A stretch of DNA of 64,000 bases from Streptococcus parauberis NCFD 2020 (GCF_000187935.1 NZ_AEUT02000001.1:1-64000); one strand, 5' to 3'. Shown: positions 46,552 through 57,522, counted from the first letter of the stretch. A program made the numbers and translations. Notes: generated by a model from the letters alone, not told the origin.

Positions 46552-47018
46552 TGGCTAAAGGCGAAGGTAATCTACTTGCACAAAATAAAAAGGCTAGGCA
46601 TGACTATCATATCGTCGAAACCATTGAAGCTGGGATTGTTTTAACTGGTACAGAAATTAAAAGTGTCCGCGCAGCTCGTATCCAATTAAAAGATGGTTTT
46701 GCACAGATAAAAAATAATGAAGTTTGGCTAGTGAATGTCCATATTGCACCATTTGAACAAGGAAATATATGGAATTCTGATCCAGAGCGTACACGTAAGC
46801 TCTTGATGAAAAAACGAGAAATTCAGCATCTAGCAAATGAACTTAAAGGAACTGGGATGACCTTGATTCCCTTAAAGATTTATTTGAAAGATGGCTTTGC
46901 TAAGGTCTTGATTGGTCTGGCAAAAGGGAAACATGATTTTGATAAACGTGAATCATTGAAACGTCGTGAACAAGATCGTGATATCAAACGTGTTATGAAA
47001 AGCGTGAATTCACGTTAA
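46551..47018 (+). CDS. smpB: SsrA-binding protein SmpB
   Basis: A 155-residue tmRNA partner, with [18 protein letters not shown] and the basic C-terminal tail ([17 protein letters not shown]). Translationally coupled to rnr. A strong bidirectional terminator follows. Confidence 0.97.
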   Translation: MAKGEGNLLAQNKKARHDYHIVETIEAGIVLTGTEIKSVRAARIQLKDGFAQIKNNEVWLVNVHIAPFEQGNIWNSDPERTRKLLMKKREIQHLANELKGTGMTLIPLKIYLKDGFAKVLIGLAKGKHDFDKRESLKRREQDRDIKRVMKSVNSR

Positions 47019-47062
47019 AAAGAAAGAAGCTAGGGAAATCTGTCCCAGCTTCTTTCTTTTTA
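47017..47062. terminator. bidirectional terminator between smpB and glyoxalase gene
   Basis: GAAAGAAGCTAGGG pairs with CCCAGCTTCTTTC, flanked by A and T runs. Confidence 0.92.
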
Positions 47063-47437
47063 TTTCTTCAAATCAATGACTTCAATTTTATACCCATCTG
47101 GGTCTTGAATGAAGTAGTAGCGTGCTGATGTTTTTGACAAGCCTTTGATATCAGTCACTGGGAAGCCAGCTTTTTTATGTTTGTCATAATCATTGTCAAA
47201 GTCTTCTGTGCCTACAGCAATATGGCCATAGCCATCACCTAAATTATAGGCTGCATGGTCATAATTATAGGTTAATTCAAGTTCATAGTCTTCACCTTCA
47301 AGGGCTAAATAGACTAAGGTAAACTTATTTTCTGGGAAATCACGACGGCGTGTTTCTTTGAAAGGAAAAGCTGTGGTGTAGAAATCAATAGATTTATCTA
47401 AATCTTTAACGCGAATACAAGTATGTAATGCTTTCAT
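47060..47437 (-). CDS. gloA: glyoxalase I-like (VOC) protein
   Basis: A 125-residue VOC enzyme. Metal ligands are where lactoylglutathione lyase has them: H5, Glu in YELELT, His in GYGHIAV and Glu in YKIEVIDL. It converts the methylglyoxal-thiol adduct. Nine bases after the nitroreductase gene in the same direction. Confidence 0.88.
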   Translation of the reverse strand: MKALHTCIRVKDLDKSIDFYTTAFPFKETRRRDFPENKFTLVYLALEGEDYELELTYNYDHAAYNLGDGYGHIAVGTEDFDNDYDKHKKAGFPVTDIKGLSKTSARYYFIQDPDGYKIEVIDLKK

Positions 47438-47446
47438 ATCAGTCTC

Positions 47447-48109
47447 CTATTTATAAAATGAAATGACTTCATCTCTATTTTTACGGTTTTGCGGATGTCT
47501 TGGGTCTCTTAGTCGGTAACCTAAGGACATCATACTAGCAATGCCTTCTTTTTCTGGATCGATGATATTGTGTTTTGCCAAAATTTCATCAACTTTTGCA
47601 TATTCAAATCCTTCAATTGGGCATGAGTCGATACCTAATAAGGCTGCTGACATCATCATATTGCCAAGAGCAATATAAGTTTGTTTTGCCGTCCAGTCAA
47701 AAAGTGCGCGTGGGTTATCAGCCATATCCATATCCCGTTTTTGGAAATCTTCATAGGTTTTTAGGCGACTGATCATGCCTTCACCATCTTTAATACCACG
47801 ACGGACAAGGCTTTCCCGCATTGATGGACCATCATAGCGGGCATTTTTTTCAGCAATTAACAGAATAAAATGACTAGCTGTTTCTAGTTGATATTGAGCC
47901 CCCCAGGCAAATTCTTTTAGCTCTGCTTTGACGTCTTCGTTTTCCAAGACGACAAAACGCCAGCCTTCTAGGCCCACTGATGATGGGCTCCGCCATGCCG
48001 CATCCAAAATAATATTAAGATCCTCATCGGGAATTTTATTATCGTTGTACACGCGAACAGCTGTTCTAAAATAAAAACTTTCTTTTACTTTTTCACGCAT
48101 TGTATCCAT
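47447..48109 (-). CDS. nitroreductase family protein
   Basis: A 220-residue FMN-dependent oxidoreductase: RTAVRVYNDNKIPDEDL at the start, RSPSSVGLEGWRFVV for FMN binding and a C-terminal SLGYR. Electron acceptor unknown. SD AGGAGG. Forms a unit with the glyoxalase gene, suggesting detoxification. Confidence 0.88.
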   Translation of the reverse strand: MDTMREKVKESFYFRTAVRVYNDNKIPDEDLNIILDAAWRSPSSVGLEGWRFVVLENEDVKAELKEFAWGAQYQLETASHFILLIAEKNARYDGPSMRESLVRRGIKDGEGMISRLKTYEDFQKRDMDMADNPRALFDWTAKQTYIALGNMMMSAALLGIDSCPIEGFEYAKVDEILAKHNIIDPEKEGIASMMSLGYRLRDPRHPQNRKNRDEVISFYK

Positions 48110-48224
48110 GATTTTCCTCCTTTTTGTATAGTGTTATGATAGCATAAAGCTTTTCTGATGACAAAAATTCATGATTGTTTGCTACTTTCCTTTTCTATAA
48201 GGAAATTTTTCAAATATTAAATCA

Positions 48225-48243
48225 TGTAACCGTTTGCTACAAT
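48225..48243 (+). promoter_or_regulatory. bglA promoter with cre-like site
   Basis: TGTAACCGTTTGCTACA (48225-48241) fits a cre site with one base off, and it overlaps the extended -10 TG-C-TACAAT (48235-48243), so CcpA would block polymerase. Confidence 0.6.
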
Positions 48244-48270
48244 GATAGTATGAAATAATAGGAGGATTAG

Positions 48271-49707
<1,437 letters not shown>

Positions 49708-49808
49708 CTTTTAATTTACAGGCAAGGAAGTTAAATTATTTTTAAATTAATGAGATTGAGCTTCTTTTGTTAATAATTTCAATCATCAAACAACTTTAAA
49801 AGTTTATG

Positions 49809-49846
49809 AAATTCTATCTGATTTGCAGTCTCAGATGGAATTTTTT
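49809..49846 (+). terminator. terminator after bglA
   Basis: AATTCTATCTGA pairs with TCAGATGGAATT, then T run. Confidence 0.8.
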
Positions 49847-49855
49847 GTTAAAATT

Positions 49856-49884
49856 TTGACAACGCTTTCAAAAGAAGGTATAAT
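49856..49884 (+). promoter_or_regulatory. strong promoter with a cre-like site in its spacer
   Basis: Perfect TTGACA (49856-49861), 17 bases, perfect TATAAT (49879-49884). The run TTGACAACGCTTTCAA, one mismatch from the cre consensus, covers the -35 and spacer. Confidence 0.8.
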
Positions 49885-49917
49885 TTTCTTGGAAATAATC
49901 TGAATAAGGAGATTCTT

Positions 49918-50253
49918 ATGTTAGAAGTATCATTGATTATTACTTCTTTTATATTATTTATTCTGTTAGTTATCATTATTGTAAAAAACCAAATCCTATT
50001 TAGTAGACGAATTGGGTATAATTATTTAATCCGTTTTGAAGAGGTCTCAACTCCAATTGACTTAGGAAAAAATCATAAGATTTTGGAAAAAGTAAAAATT
50101 ATTAGTGATGATAAAGATAAAGGGATTTATTCAGTACAATCTCAATTAAGTGATATCAAATTAAAAGAGTTTCTTATGTTAGAGTATCATTTGACCTTAT
50201 CTCAAGTTATCGTTTCATCTATCCAATTATCAGGCTCAATAGGCGCAATCTAA
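49918..50253 (+). CDS. unknown single-pass membrane protein in the cellobiose locus
   Basis: A 111-residue protein: one N-terminal membrane helix (about 4-23) and a cytoplasmic alpha/beta part of about 85 residues. No family recognised. It has its own consensus-perfect promoter with a CcpA-type site and its own terminator, so it is a monocistronic, carbon-controlled gene. I recall an unnamed gene at the same place in the pneumococcal cel locus. Confidence 0.7.
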   Translation: MLEVSLIITSFILFILLVIIIVKNQILFSRRIGYNYLIRFEEVSTPIDLGKNHKILEKVKIISDDKDKGIYSVQSQLSDIKLKEFLMLEYHLTLSQVIVSSIQLSGSIGAI

Positions 50254-50282
50254 CAATAATCTCTGATTATTGTTTTCTTTTT
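50252..50282 (+). terminator. terminator after the 111-aa gene
   Basis: AACAATAATC-TCT-GATTATTGTT then T-rich. Confidence 0.8.
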
Positions 50283-50307
50283 GGAAAATTTTTTTTTTGC
50301 CTTATTC

Positions 50308-50366
50308 TTTTCCGTAGTGATACGGAAATTGTAGCTATGGTCATTGAAAGCGTATACACATATAAT
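50308..50366 (+). promoter_or_regulatory. cel operon promoter, CelR-type box and cre-like site
   Basis: The inverted repeat TTTCCGTA-GTGA-TACGGAAA (50309-50328) resembles the pneumococcal CelR box as I recall it (TTTCC...GGAAA). The -35 TGGTCA (50338-50343) and -10 TATAAT (50361-50366) are 17 bases apart. TTGAAAGCGTATACA (50344-50358), a good cre match, fills the spacer. Confidence 0.72.
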
Positions 50367-50405
50367 TAAGATACAAAATAACAAAACTTTACAGGAGGCA
50401 GTCAA

Positions 50406-50720
50406 ATGACTAAAGCGTTAATTATCTGTGCCGGAGGCATGTCATCATCACTAATTGCTAAAAAAACTCAAACTCTACTTGCTGAACAAGGAGTTGAAGT
50501 GGAAATGAATGCTGTTGGTGTTCCTGAAGGTGGGAAATTAATTTCATCATCTGCTTATGACTTATACCTAGTAAGTCCACAAACAAAAATGCACTTCAAA
50601 CAATTTGCTGATGCTGGTGCTAAAGTTAACAAACCAGTTGTTCAAATTCCACCACAAGCTTACATTCCAATTCCAATGGGAATTGAAAAAATGGCAACTC
50701 TTGTAAAGGAAAATATCTAA
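50406..50720 (+). CDS. celA: PTS EIIB, cellobiose/lactose family
   Basis: A 104-residue EIIB; phosphoryl-carrying Cys8 in IICAGGMSSS. It passes phosphate from the EIIA at 52759 to the sugar held by EIIC at 53640. First gene of the activator-controlled operon. Confidence 0.92.
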   Translation: MTKALIICAGGMSSSLIAKKTQTLLAEQGVEVEMNAVGVPEGGKLISSSAYDLYLVSPQTKMHFKQFADAGAKVNKPVVQIPPQAYIPIPMGIEKMATLVKENI

Positions 50721-50781
50721 TTTCTAATATTCTGAAATTTTAGTATACTAGAGATAGTACATTTTCTAAAGGAGATAACAG

Positions 50782-52749
50782 ATGTTAGGTCAAAAGGAAA
50801 AGCTTATCTTACAATACTTATACCAAAATCGAGGAGAGTATGTTACCAGTAAAGTGCTAGCTGAACACTTGAAATGCTCAGATCGAACTGTAAGAACATA
50901 TATCAAATCTTTATTGTCTTTTGTTACTGAGGAAGAAAATATTAATATTATCTCTAAACAAGGATACGGTTATAAGTTAGACCTGACTGAAGAATCAGCT
51001 TATCTAAATTTAGTTTCTGATAATAATATTCAAGTTGGTACGGATAACATTGATATCAACGATCGTCATAATTTCATCATCAATAAATTAATTTTCGAAC
51101 AAGAGGATGTTTTCTTTGAAGATTTAATGGATCAGTTATACGTTAGTCGATCGACTTTATCATCAGATTTTAAAAAAATAAGAAATGAATTCGCTCGTTA
51201 TCAATTAACAATTGAAAGTCGAGCAAATAAAGGTGTCTATGTTAGTGGCGCTGAGCATAATAAGCGCCACTTTATTATGGACTATTTTTACAGTGGGCAT
51301 TTCTTAAAGAATATTCATCAGTATATTGGTGATGACTTCTTTAAACTACCAATTAGTTTTGAAGAATTAACCATTATTGTACTTGACGAATGCCGGAGCC
51401 AATATCTAAAATTGTCTGATTTTGTAATTCAGAATCTGATAGTTCATATTGCTTTAGCCATTTCCAGAGTAAAAGATGGATTCCAAATTTCTGAATTAAT
51501 TATTGACAATGAAAAATTCAAAAAGGAAATTGGTGTTGCTACAAATATTATTAATCGAATAAATCGAGTGACTGGAACTGATTTTCCAGATGAAGAAATA
51601 AATTACATTGCTCTTCATTTAATTTCAGAAAGTATTAATTCATCACATTCAGATGATTTAGAAATAATTAGTTTAAGACAAGATTTGATAGACGCAGCAA
51701 ATGATATTGATTTGCACTATGGTTATCAATTTACTCAAGATTTCACCTTCCTAGAAGGTTTATTGAAACACTTAGAAGTCTTATTAGAACGTGTGAGAAA
51801 CGGGGTTCGTCTGGATAATCCTTTATTAGAAGATATCCAAAAACAATATAAAGAAGCCTTTCTTGTCTCAAGAAGTTTAATGAGTCATCTAAGATATTTT
51901 AAAGATTTTTCCTTATCAGATGATGAAATTGCTTACGTTTCTCTCCATATACTAGCGGGAATTGAACGGTTTCATCAAAATAATAAACTAAATGCTCTAG
52001 TTATTTGTGCTACCGGATATGGAAGTGCTCAGATGCTTAGAATGCGTTTGGAAAATGAACTTGGTAGACAATTGAACATTGCTAATTTAGTTGGCTATTA
52101 TGATATTACTGATGAGAATTTAGAAGGTATTGATGTCATAATTTCAACAATTGACTTAACTAATCTGGTGTTCTCTATCCCAGTCTTTACAGTTAGTGTC
52201 TTTCTTAAAGATGAAGAAGTGAAGGAATTAAAAAAACACTTTATCAGTATAGAAAGCAAACAGCATGGTCGTGGAGCTGAAAGTAATCAATTAGAAATAA
52301 ACGAAATTTTTGATCATCATTTTTCTGAAGATGCTTTTATGATTTTGCATGACTGTGACAAAAAAACAGTACTTGAAAAATTAGTAGGAGCAATGGATAG
52401 TAAAGATATCGAGAATTATCAAATCTCGATGAGAGAATTAATTGCAAATCGTGAATCGATGAGTACGGTTATTTTCGATCAAGACATAGCTGTTCCACAT
52501 CCCTTGAAATCATTAGACAGAGAAGCAAAAATTGGAATTGCGGTGATTCCGGAAGGAATTTACTGGGAGGAAGGATTTGAAAAAATCAAATTTGTTTTCT
52601 TAGTTTCACCTTCGATTTATAAAAACGATGGTTTAGCAGAAATGACTAAATTAATTGTTAATTTAACGGAAAATCCACAAACTAAACAAGAATTGCTTGA
52701 ATGTCATGATTTCGACTGCTTTAAGAAAATATTATTAACATTAAAATAG
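50782..52749 (+). CDS. celR: BglG/MtlR-type PTS-domain transcriptional activator (CelR-like)
   Basis: A 655-residue modular activator: two N-terminal HTH domains (about 1-150), PRD1 (about 170-275) and PRD2 (about 285-395) with conserved HIALAI and LHIL histidines, an EIIB-like domain with Cys in VICATGYGSAQ, and a C-terminal EIIA domain with His in AVPHPLKS. Phosphorylation by PTS proteins sets activity. The gene lies within the operon whose promoter carries the CelR-type box. Confidence 0.93.
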   Translation: MLGQKEKLILQYLYQNRGEYVTSKVLAEHLKCSDRTVRTYIKSLLSFVTEEENINIISKQGYGYKLDLTEESAYLNLVSDNNIQVGTDNIDINDRHNFIINKLIFEQEDVFFEDLMDQLYVSRSTLSSDFKKIRNEFARYQLTIESRANKGVYVSGAEHNKRHFIMDYFYSGHFLKNIHQYIGDDFFKLPISFEELTIIVLDECRSQYLKLSDFVIQNLIVHIALAISRVKDGFQISELIIDNEKFKKEIGVATNIINRINRVTGTDFPDEEINYIALHLISESINSSHSDDLEIISLRQDLIDAANDIDLHYGYQFTQDFTFLEGLLKHLEVLLERVRNGVRLDNPLLEDIQKQYKEAFLVSRSLMSHLRYFKDFSLSDDEIAYVSLHILAGIERFHQNNKLNALVICATGYGSAQMLRMRLENELGRQLNIANLVGYYDITDENLEGIDVIISTIDLTNLVFSIPVFTVSVFLKDEEVKELKKHFISIESKQHGRGAESNQLEINEIFDHHFSEDAFMILHDCDKKTVLEKLVGAMDSKDIENYQISMRELIANRESMSTVIFDQDIAVPHPLKSLDREAKIGIAVIPEGIYWEEGFEKIKFVFLVSPSIYKNDGLAEMTKLIVNLTENPQTKQELLECHDFDCFKKILLTLK

Positions 52750-52758
52750 GAGAAAAAA

Positions 52759-53073
52759 ATGACAAACGAAGAAGTGCAAATGGCTGCATTTGAAATTATT
52801 TTAAATAGTGGAAATTCTAGAACTACAGTTCATGAAGCTTTTGCAGCTATGCGTGAAGGTGATTATGATAAAGCCTCAGAATTACTAGAAGCTGCTAATG
52901 AAGAATTACTATTAGCTCACAAAGCTCAGACTCACCTCTTACAAGAATACGCAGGTGGTACTGAAATCACAATTGAAATCATTATGGTTCATGCACAAGA
53001 CCATTTGATGACAACAATGACGCTTCGTGAAGTTGCTATTGAGATGTTAGAATTGTACAAACGCATTAAATAA
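52759..53073 (+). CDS. celC: PTS EIIA, cellobiose/lactose family
   Basis: A 104-residue trimeric EIIA; H78 in MVHAQDHLM matches the phosphorylated His of lactose EIIA. SD AGGAG. Nine bases after the activator gene. Confidence 0.92.
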   Translation: MTNEEVQMAAFEIILNSGNSRTTVHEAFAAMREGDYDKASELLEAANEELLLAHKAQTHLLQEYAGGTEITIEIIMVHAQDHLMTTMTLREVAIEMLELYKRIK

Positions 53074-53094
53074 TGCAATGAAGGAGTAAGGCAA

Positions 53095-53613
53095 ATGACA
53101 AAAAAAGAAATGGAAAGAGTAGAGTCTCTACGTAAAACAAATGCTATAAAAACCATGTATTATACTCGTTATTTCATGGTGAGATATGTAGTGACATTCT
53201 TTTTCTTCGTAAACCTCTATTGGGGTGTAACGCTCTATTTATCAAATGCCACTTCGGCAATGTTGTTACCAATTGGTTTGGGAATTTTTGCTGGTCTTGG
53301 CATGTGGGAGCAATTTAGAATGTATACCACTGAGCAAAAAGAAGCAAAGAAATCAAAATTATTGTTTAAAGCAACTATTGCGGCTAATAGTTGTTTGGCA
53401 CTACTAACCTTAGTTGGCCAATCACAACTATTATATCCATTCTTCAATGAAAATCTTTCAACAAGATTATTCATTCTTGGTATTCTAGTTCTTGGTATAC
53501 TTATTTCCTTCTGGATGTTAGTCAAAATTAGCCGTATCGATACCAATAAAGATAGACAATTCGTTCGAATAAATCGTTATTTGGCATCACTTAACCTTAG
53601 CAAACATTATTAA
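53095..53613 (+). CDS. unknown membrane protein of the cel operon
   Basis: A 172-residue protein with four membrane helices and basic ends; no known domain. Genes of this type sit between EIIA and EIIC in streptococcal cel operons, but no function is known to me. SD GAAGGAG. Co-transcribed with celA to the EIIC gene. Confidence 0.7.
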   Translation: MTKKEMERVESLRKTNAIKTMYYTRYFMVRYVVTFFFFVNLYWGVTLYLSNATSAMLLPIGLGIFAGLGMWEQFRMYTTEQKEAKKSKLLFKATIAANSCLALLTLVGQSQLLYPFFNENLSTRLFILGILVLGILISFWMLVKISRIDTNKDRQFVRINRYLASLNLSKHY

Positions 53614-53639
53614 TGTAAATAAATTAGGAGGTAAGATTA

Positions 53640-54977
53640 ATGTTTGAAATTTTAGAGAAGTACCTCATGGGGCCAATGGGGAAAGTATCAACTTGGCGTC
53701 CTGTACGTGCGATTGTAGCTGCTGGGATGGCAAGTATCCCACTTACTATCGTCGGTTCAGCATTCTTGGTTTTGGGAGTACTCCCACAAGCCTTTCCGTT
53801 TTTAGCAGGTATTTGGGCAGGCTCATTTGATAAATTTGCAGCTTTAACATTACTAGCTTATAAATGTTCAATGGGGATTTTAACCCTTTACTTCGCATTA
53901 GTTATTGGTTATGAATATACTAAGATTTATGCTGAAGAAGATGGGGTTAACTTAAACCCACTTAATGGTGGTATTCTTTCTGTATTTGCTTTCTTCATGA
54001 CTATTCCTGAATTAACTTTCACAAAAGGAAATATGACTTTAGTTGCAACAGAAACAACTATCAATGGTTGGACTGTAGGAGGCGACAGCTTAGCTCGTTT
54101 GTCAACATCAGGTCTATTTACTGGTATCTTGATGGCAATCCTTGCTGTTCAATTATACCGTCTCTGTGTTGTTAAAAACTGGGTTGTTAAAATGCCAGAA
54201 GCTGTTCCAGAAGGTGTTGCTCGTTCATTTACAGCCTTGATTCCTGCATTTGTAGTTGCAATTACAGTTATCTTCATCAATGGTGCTTTCATCATGATGG
54301 GTACAGATATCTATAAAGTTATCGCTATCCCATTTGGTTTCGTTAAAAATATTACCAATTCAATTGGTGGTATCATCGTAATCTACTTCCTAGTTCACGC
54401 ATTGTGGTTAGTTGGTATCCACGGTGCAAACATCGTTATGGGCCTTGTTAACCCAATTCTTCTTGCTAACATGGCTGAAAACGTAAATGGTGCACACTTT
54501 GCCTTTGCTGGTGAGTTCACTAATGCCTATGTTACAATTGGTGGTTCAGGGGCAACTCTTGGTGTGTGTATCTTCATGGCACTACTTGCTAAATCTGAAC
54601 AATTGAAAATGCTTGGTCGTGCGGCTATCGGTTCATCTATCTTCAACATTAATGAACCACTTATCTTTGGTCTTCCAATCGTTTATAACCCAATCTTAGC
54701 TATTCCATTTATCTGTGCTCCAGTAGTTACAGCGGTTCTAGCTTATGTTGTTGTTAACTTAAACATTGTTAAAGAAGCAATCGTTCAAACTCCATGGCCA
54801 ACACCTGGTGGATTCGGTGCCTTCATCGGTTCTGGTGGTGACATTAAAGCTGCTATTCTTTCTATAGTATGTATTGCTGTTGCTTTCTTAATCTGGTTAC
54901 CATTCATCAAATATTATGACAATAAGCTTGTTGCTGAAGAACAAGCAGTAGCTGCAGAAGCTGCTACAGTAGCATAA
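53640..54977 (+). CDS. celD: PTS EIIC, cellobiose/lactose family
   Basis: A 445-residue sugar-channel subunit with about ten helices; the conserved HALWLVGIHGANIV and NEPLIFGLPIVYNP loops identify the Lac/chitobiose family. The substrate is probably cellobiose, judged by the GH1 and CelR context. Highly expressed-type codon use. Last gene before the terminator at 54984. Confidence 0.93.
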   Translation: MFEILEKYLMGPMGKVSTWRPVRAIVAAGMASIPLTIVGSAFLVLGVLPQAFPFLAGIWAGSFDKFAALTLLAYKCSMGILTLYFALVIGYEYTKIYAEEDGVNLNPLNGGILSVFAFFMTIPELTFTKGNMTLVATETTINGWTVGGDSLARLSTSGLFTGILMAILAVQLYRLCVVKNWVVKMPEAVPEGVARSFTALIPAFVVAITVIFINGAFIMMGTDIYKVIAIPFGFVKNITNSIGGIIVIYFLVHALWLVGIHGANIVMGLVNPILLANMAENVNGAHFAFAGEFTNAYVTIGGSGATLGVCIFMALLAKSEQLKMLGRAAIGSSIFNINEPLIFGLPIVYNPILAIPFICAPVVTAVLAYVVVNLNIVKEAIVQTPWPTPGGFGAFIGSGGDIKAAILSIVCIAVAFLIWLPFIKYYDNKLVAEEQAVAAEAATVA

Positions 54978-54983
54978 TTCACT

Positions 54984-55027
54984 AAAATACCTCAGCTCAC
55001 TTAGTGACTTGAGGTATTTTATTTTTT
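54984..55027 (+). terminator. terminator after the EIIC gene
   Basis: AAAATACCTCA pairs with TGAGGTATTTT followed by T. Only 20 bases separate it from the next ATG, so that gene needs read-through. Confidence 0.85.
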
Positions 55028-55046
55028 AATAACCAAGGAGTATATT

Positions 55047-56135
55047 ATGGGACAATTAGGAATTTCTGTTTACCCGTCCAAATCAAGTATGGCTGATATG
55101 AAGGGTTATATTGACTTGGCGCGCAAATATGGTTACACACGTTTATTTACGTCAATGCTTGAAGTAGCAGATAATGCCCAAGAAACAGTTGAAACCTTTA
55201 AAGAAATCATCCATTATGGAAATGAAAATGGGCTTAAAACTTCATTGGATGTAAATCCAAGACTCTTTAAAGCTCTTGATATTGCCTACAACCAATTAGA
55301 AGTCTTTAATGAAATGGGGATAGATGCGCTCCGTCTTGACGAAGGATTTACTGGTTATGAAGAAGCTATGCTAACACATAATCCATTTGGCATTAAAATT
55401 GAATTGAACATTTCAAGAGGTCAACATTACATCGAAATGGTTAATGACTTCGGACCCAACCGTCAACTCTTAATTGGCTCGCATAACTTTTATCCTCAAG
55501 CATATACAGGTCTATCCTTTGATTATTTTGTAGAAACCGCAAAGCAATACAAAAACTACAATCTAGAAACTGCAGCCTTTATTGATAGTCCCGACGGCAA
55601 AATTGGTCCATGGCCACTTTCTGATCGGATGGTTTCTGCAGAAATTCAAAGAGACATGTCATTGGCTGCTCAAGTTTCTTTATTGAAGATGACTGGTTAC
55701 ATTGATGATATTTTGATCTCATCATCACTCCTCACGGAAGAGGATTTGAAAACAGTAGCTGAAAGCTTCAAAGCAAGTCTGCCAATTCTACCAGTGCAAC
55801 TTGTGGAAGAATTAACTGACCTTGAAAAGGAAATCCTCTTAAACAATCAACACCTCTATCGTGGTGATAAATCGGATTATATGATTAGATCAAGTCAACC
55901 AAGGGTGACCTATAAAGCACATGCTATTGCCCCTAAAAATACCGTCGATATTAAACGTGGTATGGTGACAATTGGTAATGATTTAGCTGGTCAATATAAG
56001 GGTGAGTTGCAAATTGCTTTGCAAGATCGGCCTAATAATGGACGACAAAATGTTGTTGCAAGTCTCCCTCAGGAGAATTTAGCACTTTTAGATTTATTAC
56101 AGGTTTGGTATAGTTTTAATTTTAAAGAAACTTAG
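55047..56135 (+). CDS. DUF871 protein, MupG-like phospho-muramidase
   Basis: A 362-residue TIM-barrel plus C-terminal domain protein: GISVYPSKS at the start, SLDVNPR and GSHNFYPQ. DUF871 includes MupG, a 6-phospho-N-acetylmuramidase that splits MurNAc-6P-GlcNAc in cell-wall recycling. Here it lies behind a cellobiose-type PTS, so another phosphodisaccharide is possible. SD AAGGAG just after the terminator. Confidence 0.75.
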   Translation: MGQLGISVYPSKSSMADMKGYIDLARKYGYTRLFTSMLEVADNAQETVETFKEIIHYGNENGLKTSLDVNPRLFKALDIAYNQLEVFNEMGIDALRLDEGFTGYEEAMLTHNPFGIKIELNISRGQHYIEMVNDFGPNRQLLIGSHNFYPQAYTGLSFDYFVETAKQYKNYNLETAAFIDSPDGKIGPWPLSDRMVSAEIQRDMSLAAQVSLLKMTGYIDDILISSSLLTEEDLKTVAESFKASLPILPVQLVEELTDLEKEILLNNQHLYRGDKSDYMIRSSQPRVTYKAHAIAPKNTVDIKRGMVTIGNDLAGQYKGELQIALQDRPNNGRQNVVASLPQENLALLDLLQVWYSFNFKET

Positions 56136-56140
56136 ACTCC

Positions 56141-56183
56141 AAGACTTGTTTAAGCTCTAGTTTAGCTTGACAAGTCTTTTTTT
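56141..56183 (+). terminator. terminator after the DUF871 gene
   Basis: AAGACTTGT...ACAAGTCTT with inner pairing, then T run. Confidence 0.85.
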
Positions 56184-56230
56184 AATGGCTATAATTAAAT
56201 AACAGTTGTTATATATTATAAGGAGGCAGG

Positions 56231-56794
56231 ATGAGAGGACCAAAACAGAAATATAGTAAGCAGTTACTTCTAGAAAAAGGGTTGGCGTATGTAAATGAAT
56301 TTGGGATGTCAAATTTGAGTTTCAGGAAATTTGCGACCTATATTGGCTGCTCTACTCAGCCAATTATCTCATCATTTGGAAATCTGGAAACATTGATATT
56401 GGAACTAGGAATTGCTATTGAAAGATTCTATGATGACTATACCTCACAATTCGTTAAAGAAGAAAAGGATAGTTTTCTAACTGTAGGGTTGGCATATATC
56501 TCTTTTGCCAATGAGTATTCCAATTATTTTCATTCTTTGTTTTTAATGGACTATTTTAAAAAGGAAAGTTTTAGTGCATTTTTTACGGATGAAGAGAGTC
56601 AATCATTCGTTAGAGATTTAGCTCATACCTTAAATCTATCAGAAACTGTAGCTCTAAAATTACTACGTAATATGTGGTTAACGACACATGGAATTGCAAC
56701 ATTTGCATATACTAACCAAGTAGATCTTGATCATTCAGAAATTGAAGAAATACTTCAACAAAATTTTCAAGGCTTGCTTTCAGTTCTGAAATAA
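56231..56794 (+). CDS. TetR-family regulator
   Basis: A 187-residue regulator: HTH at about 25-45 (SNLSFRKFATYIGCSTQPI) and a C-terminal ligand-binding region of the WHG type (NMWLTTHGIATFAY). Its target is probably itself and the CPBP gene 11 bases downstream. SD AAGGAGG. Confidence 0.85.
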   Translation: MRGPKQKYSKQLLLEKGLAYVNEFGMSNLSFRKFATYIGCSTQPIISSFGNLETLILELGIAIERFYDDYTSQFVKEEKDSFLTVGLAYISFANEYSNYFHSLFLMDYFKKESFSAFFTDEESQSFVRDLAHTLNLSETVALKLLRNMWLTTHGIATFAYTNQVDLDHSEIEEILQQNFQGLLSVLK

Positions 56795-56805
56795 GAGGAT
56801 AAATC

Positions 56806-57522
56806 ATGAAACAAATTTTTAAGAGTATTGGCTTCGCCCTATTGATGGTAATATTTCCAACAATTGCAGGTGTTCTAATTCAACTCAAACATATTACTGA
56901 CCCAACTAAAGTTTATATGGTAGAAGCTTTTTGTTTTTTCATCGCAGTAGTTGTAGGCTATTTAATCTACCGTAAGATAAAAAAGCATTATTTTTTTGCT
57001 AGCTCACCGAAAATTAAATTATATTATTTACCTATCATTTTAATTGAAATCTGTACATTAATTGCGATACCCAAGTTTGACCATCCCGCAACTTATTTTT
57101 TAGTCCTATTAGCTTTTACTATTTTTGTTGGAATCAGTGAGGAACTCTTTTTTAGAGCAATTATCCTACGGCTACTATCAACTAAAAGTATTACTTTTGG
57201 AATAATGGGTTCCAGTCTTTTATTTGGACTACTCCACATGGCTAATTTAGCAGGTGGGAGCAGTATCATTTATGTTTGTTTTCAGATTGTCTTTGCCTTC
57301 TTATTTGGACTTGTAGCAGCCTATATTGTTGTTATTGAAAAGAGTCTACTGACGGTAATTATCTGGCATGCTATTCATGATTACTTTGGCATTATCACAG
57401 GAAACGAGATTGATACACTAGCAATTATTATTGTTATTACACAGTGTCTAATTTTACTTGCTTATGCCATCTATTTACATCGAATTAGTTATGGGAAATT
57501 ACCTTCCATTGAAAAGAAATAA
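56806..57522 (+). CDS. CPBP intramembrane metalloprotease (Abi/CAAX type)
   Basis: A 238-residue protein with about seven helices. Catalytic motifs EELFFR (motif 1), FGLLH (motif 2) and WHAIHDY (motif 3) are complete. Bacterial members take part in bacteriocin immunity or membrane protein processing; the substrate here is unknown. Co-transcribed with the TetR gene. Confidence 0.85.
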   Translation: MKQIFKSIGFALLMVIFPTIAGVLIQLKHITDPTKVYMVEAFCFFIAVVVGYLIYRKIKKHYFFASSPKIKLYYLPIILIEICTLIAIPKFDHPATYFLVLLAFTIFVGISEELFFRAIILRLLSTKSITFGIMGSSLLFGLLHMANLAGGSSIIYVCFQIVFAFLFGLVAAYIVVIEKSLLTVIIWHAIHDYFGIITGNEIDTLAIIIVITQCLILLAYAIYLHRISYGKLPSIEKK

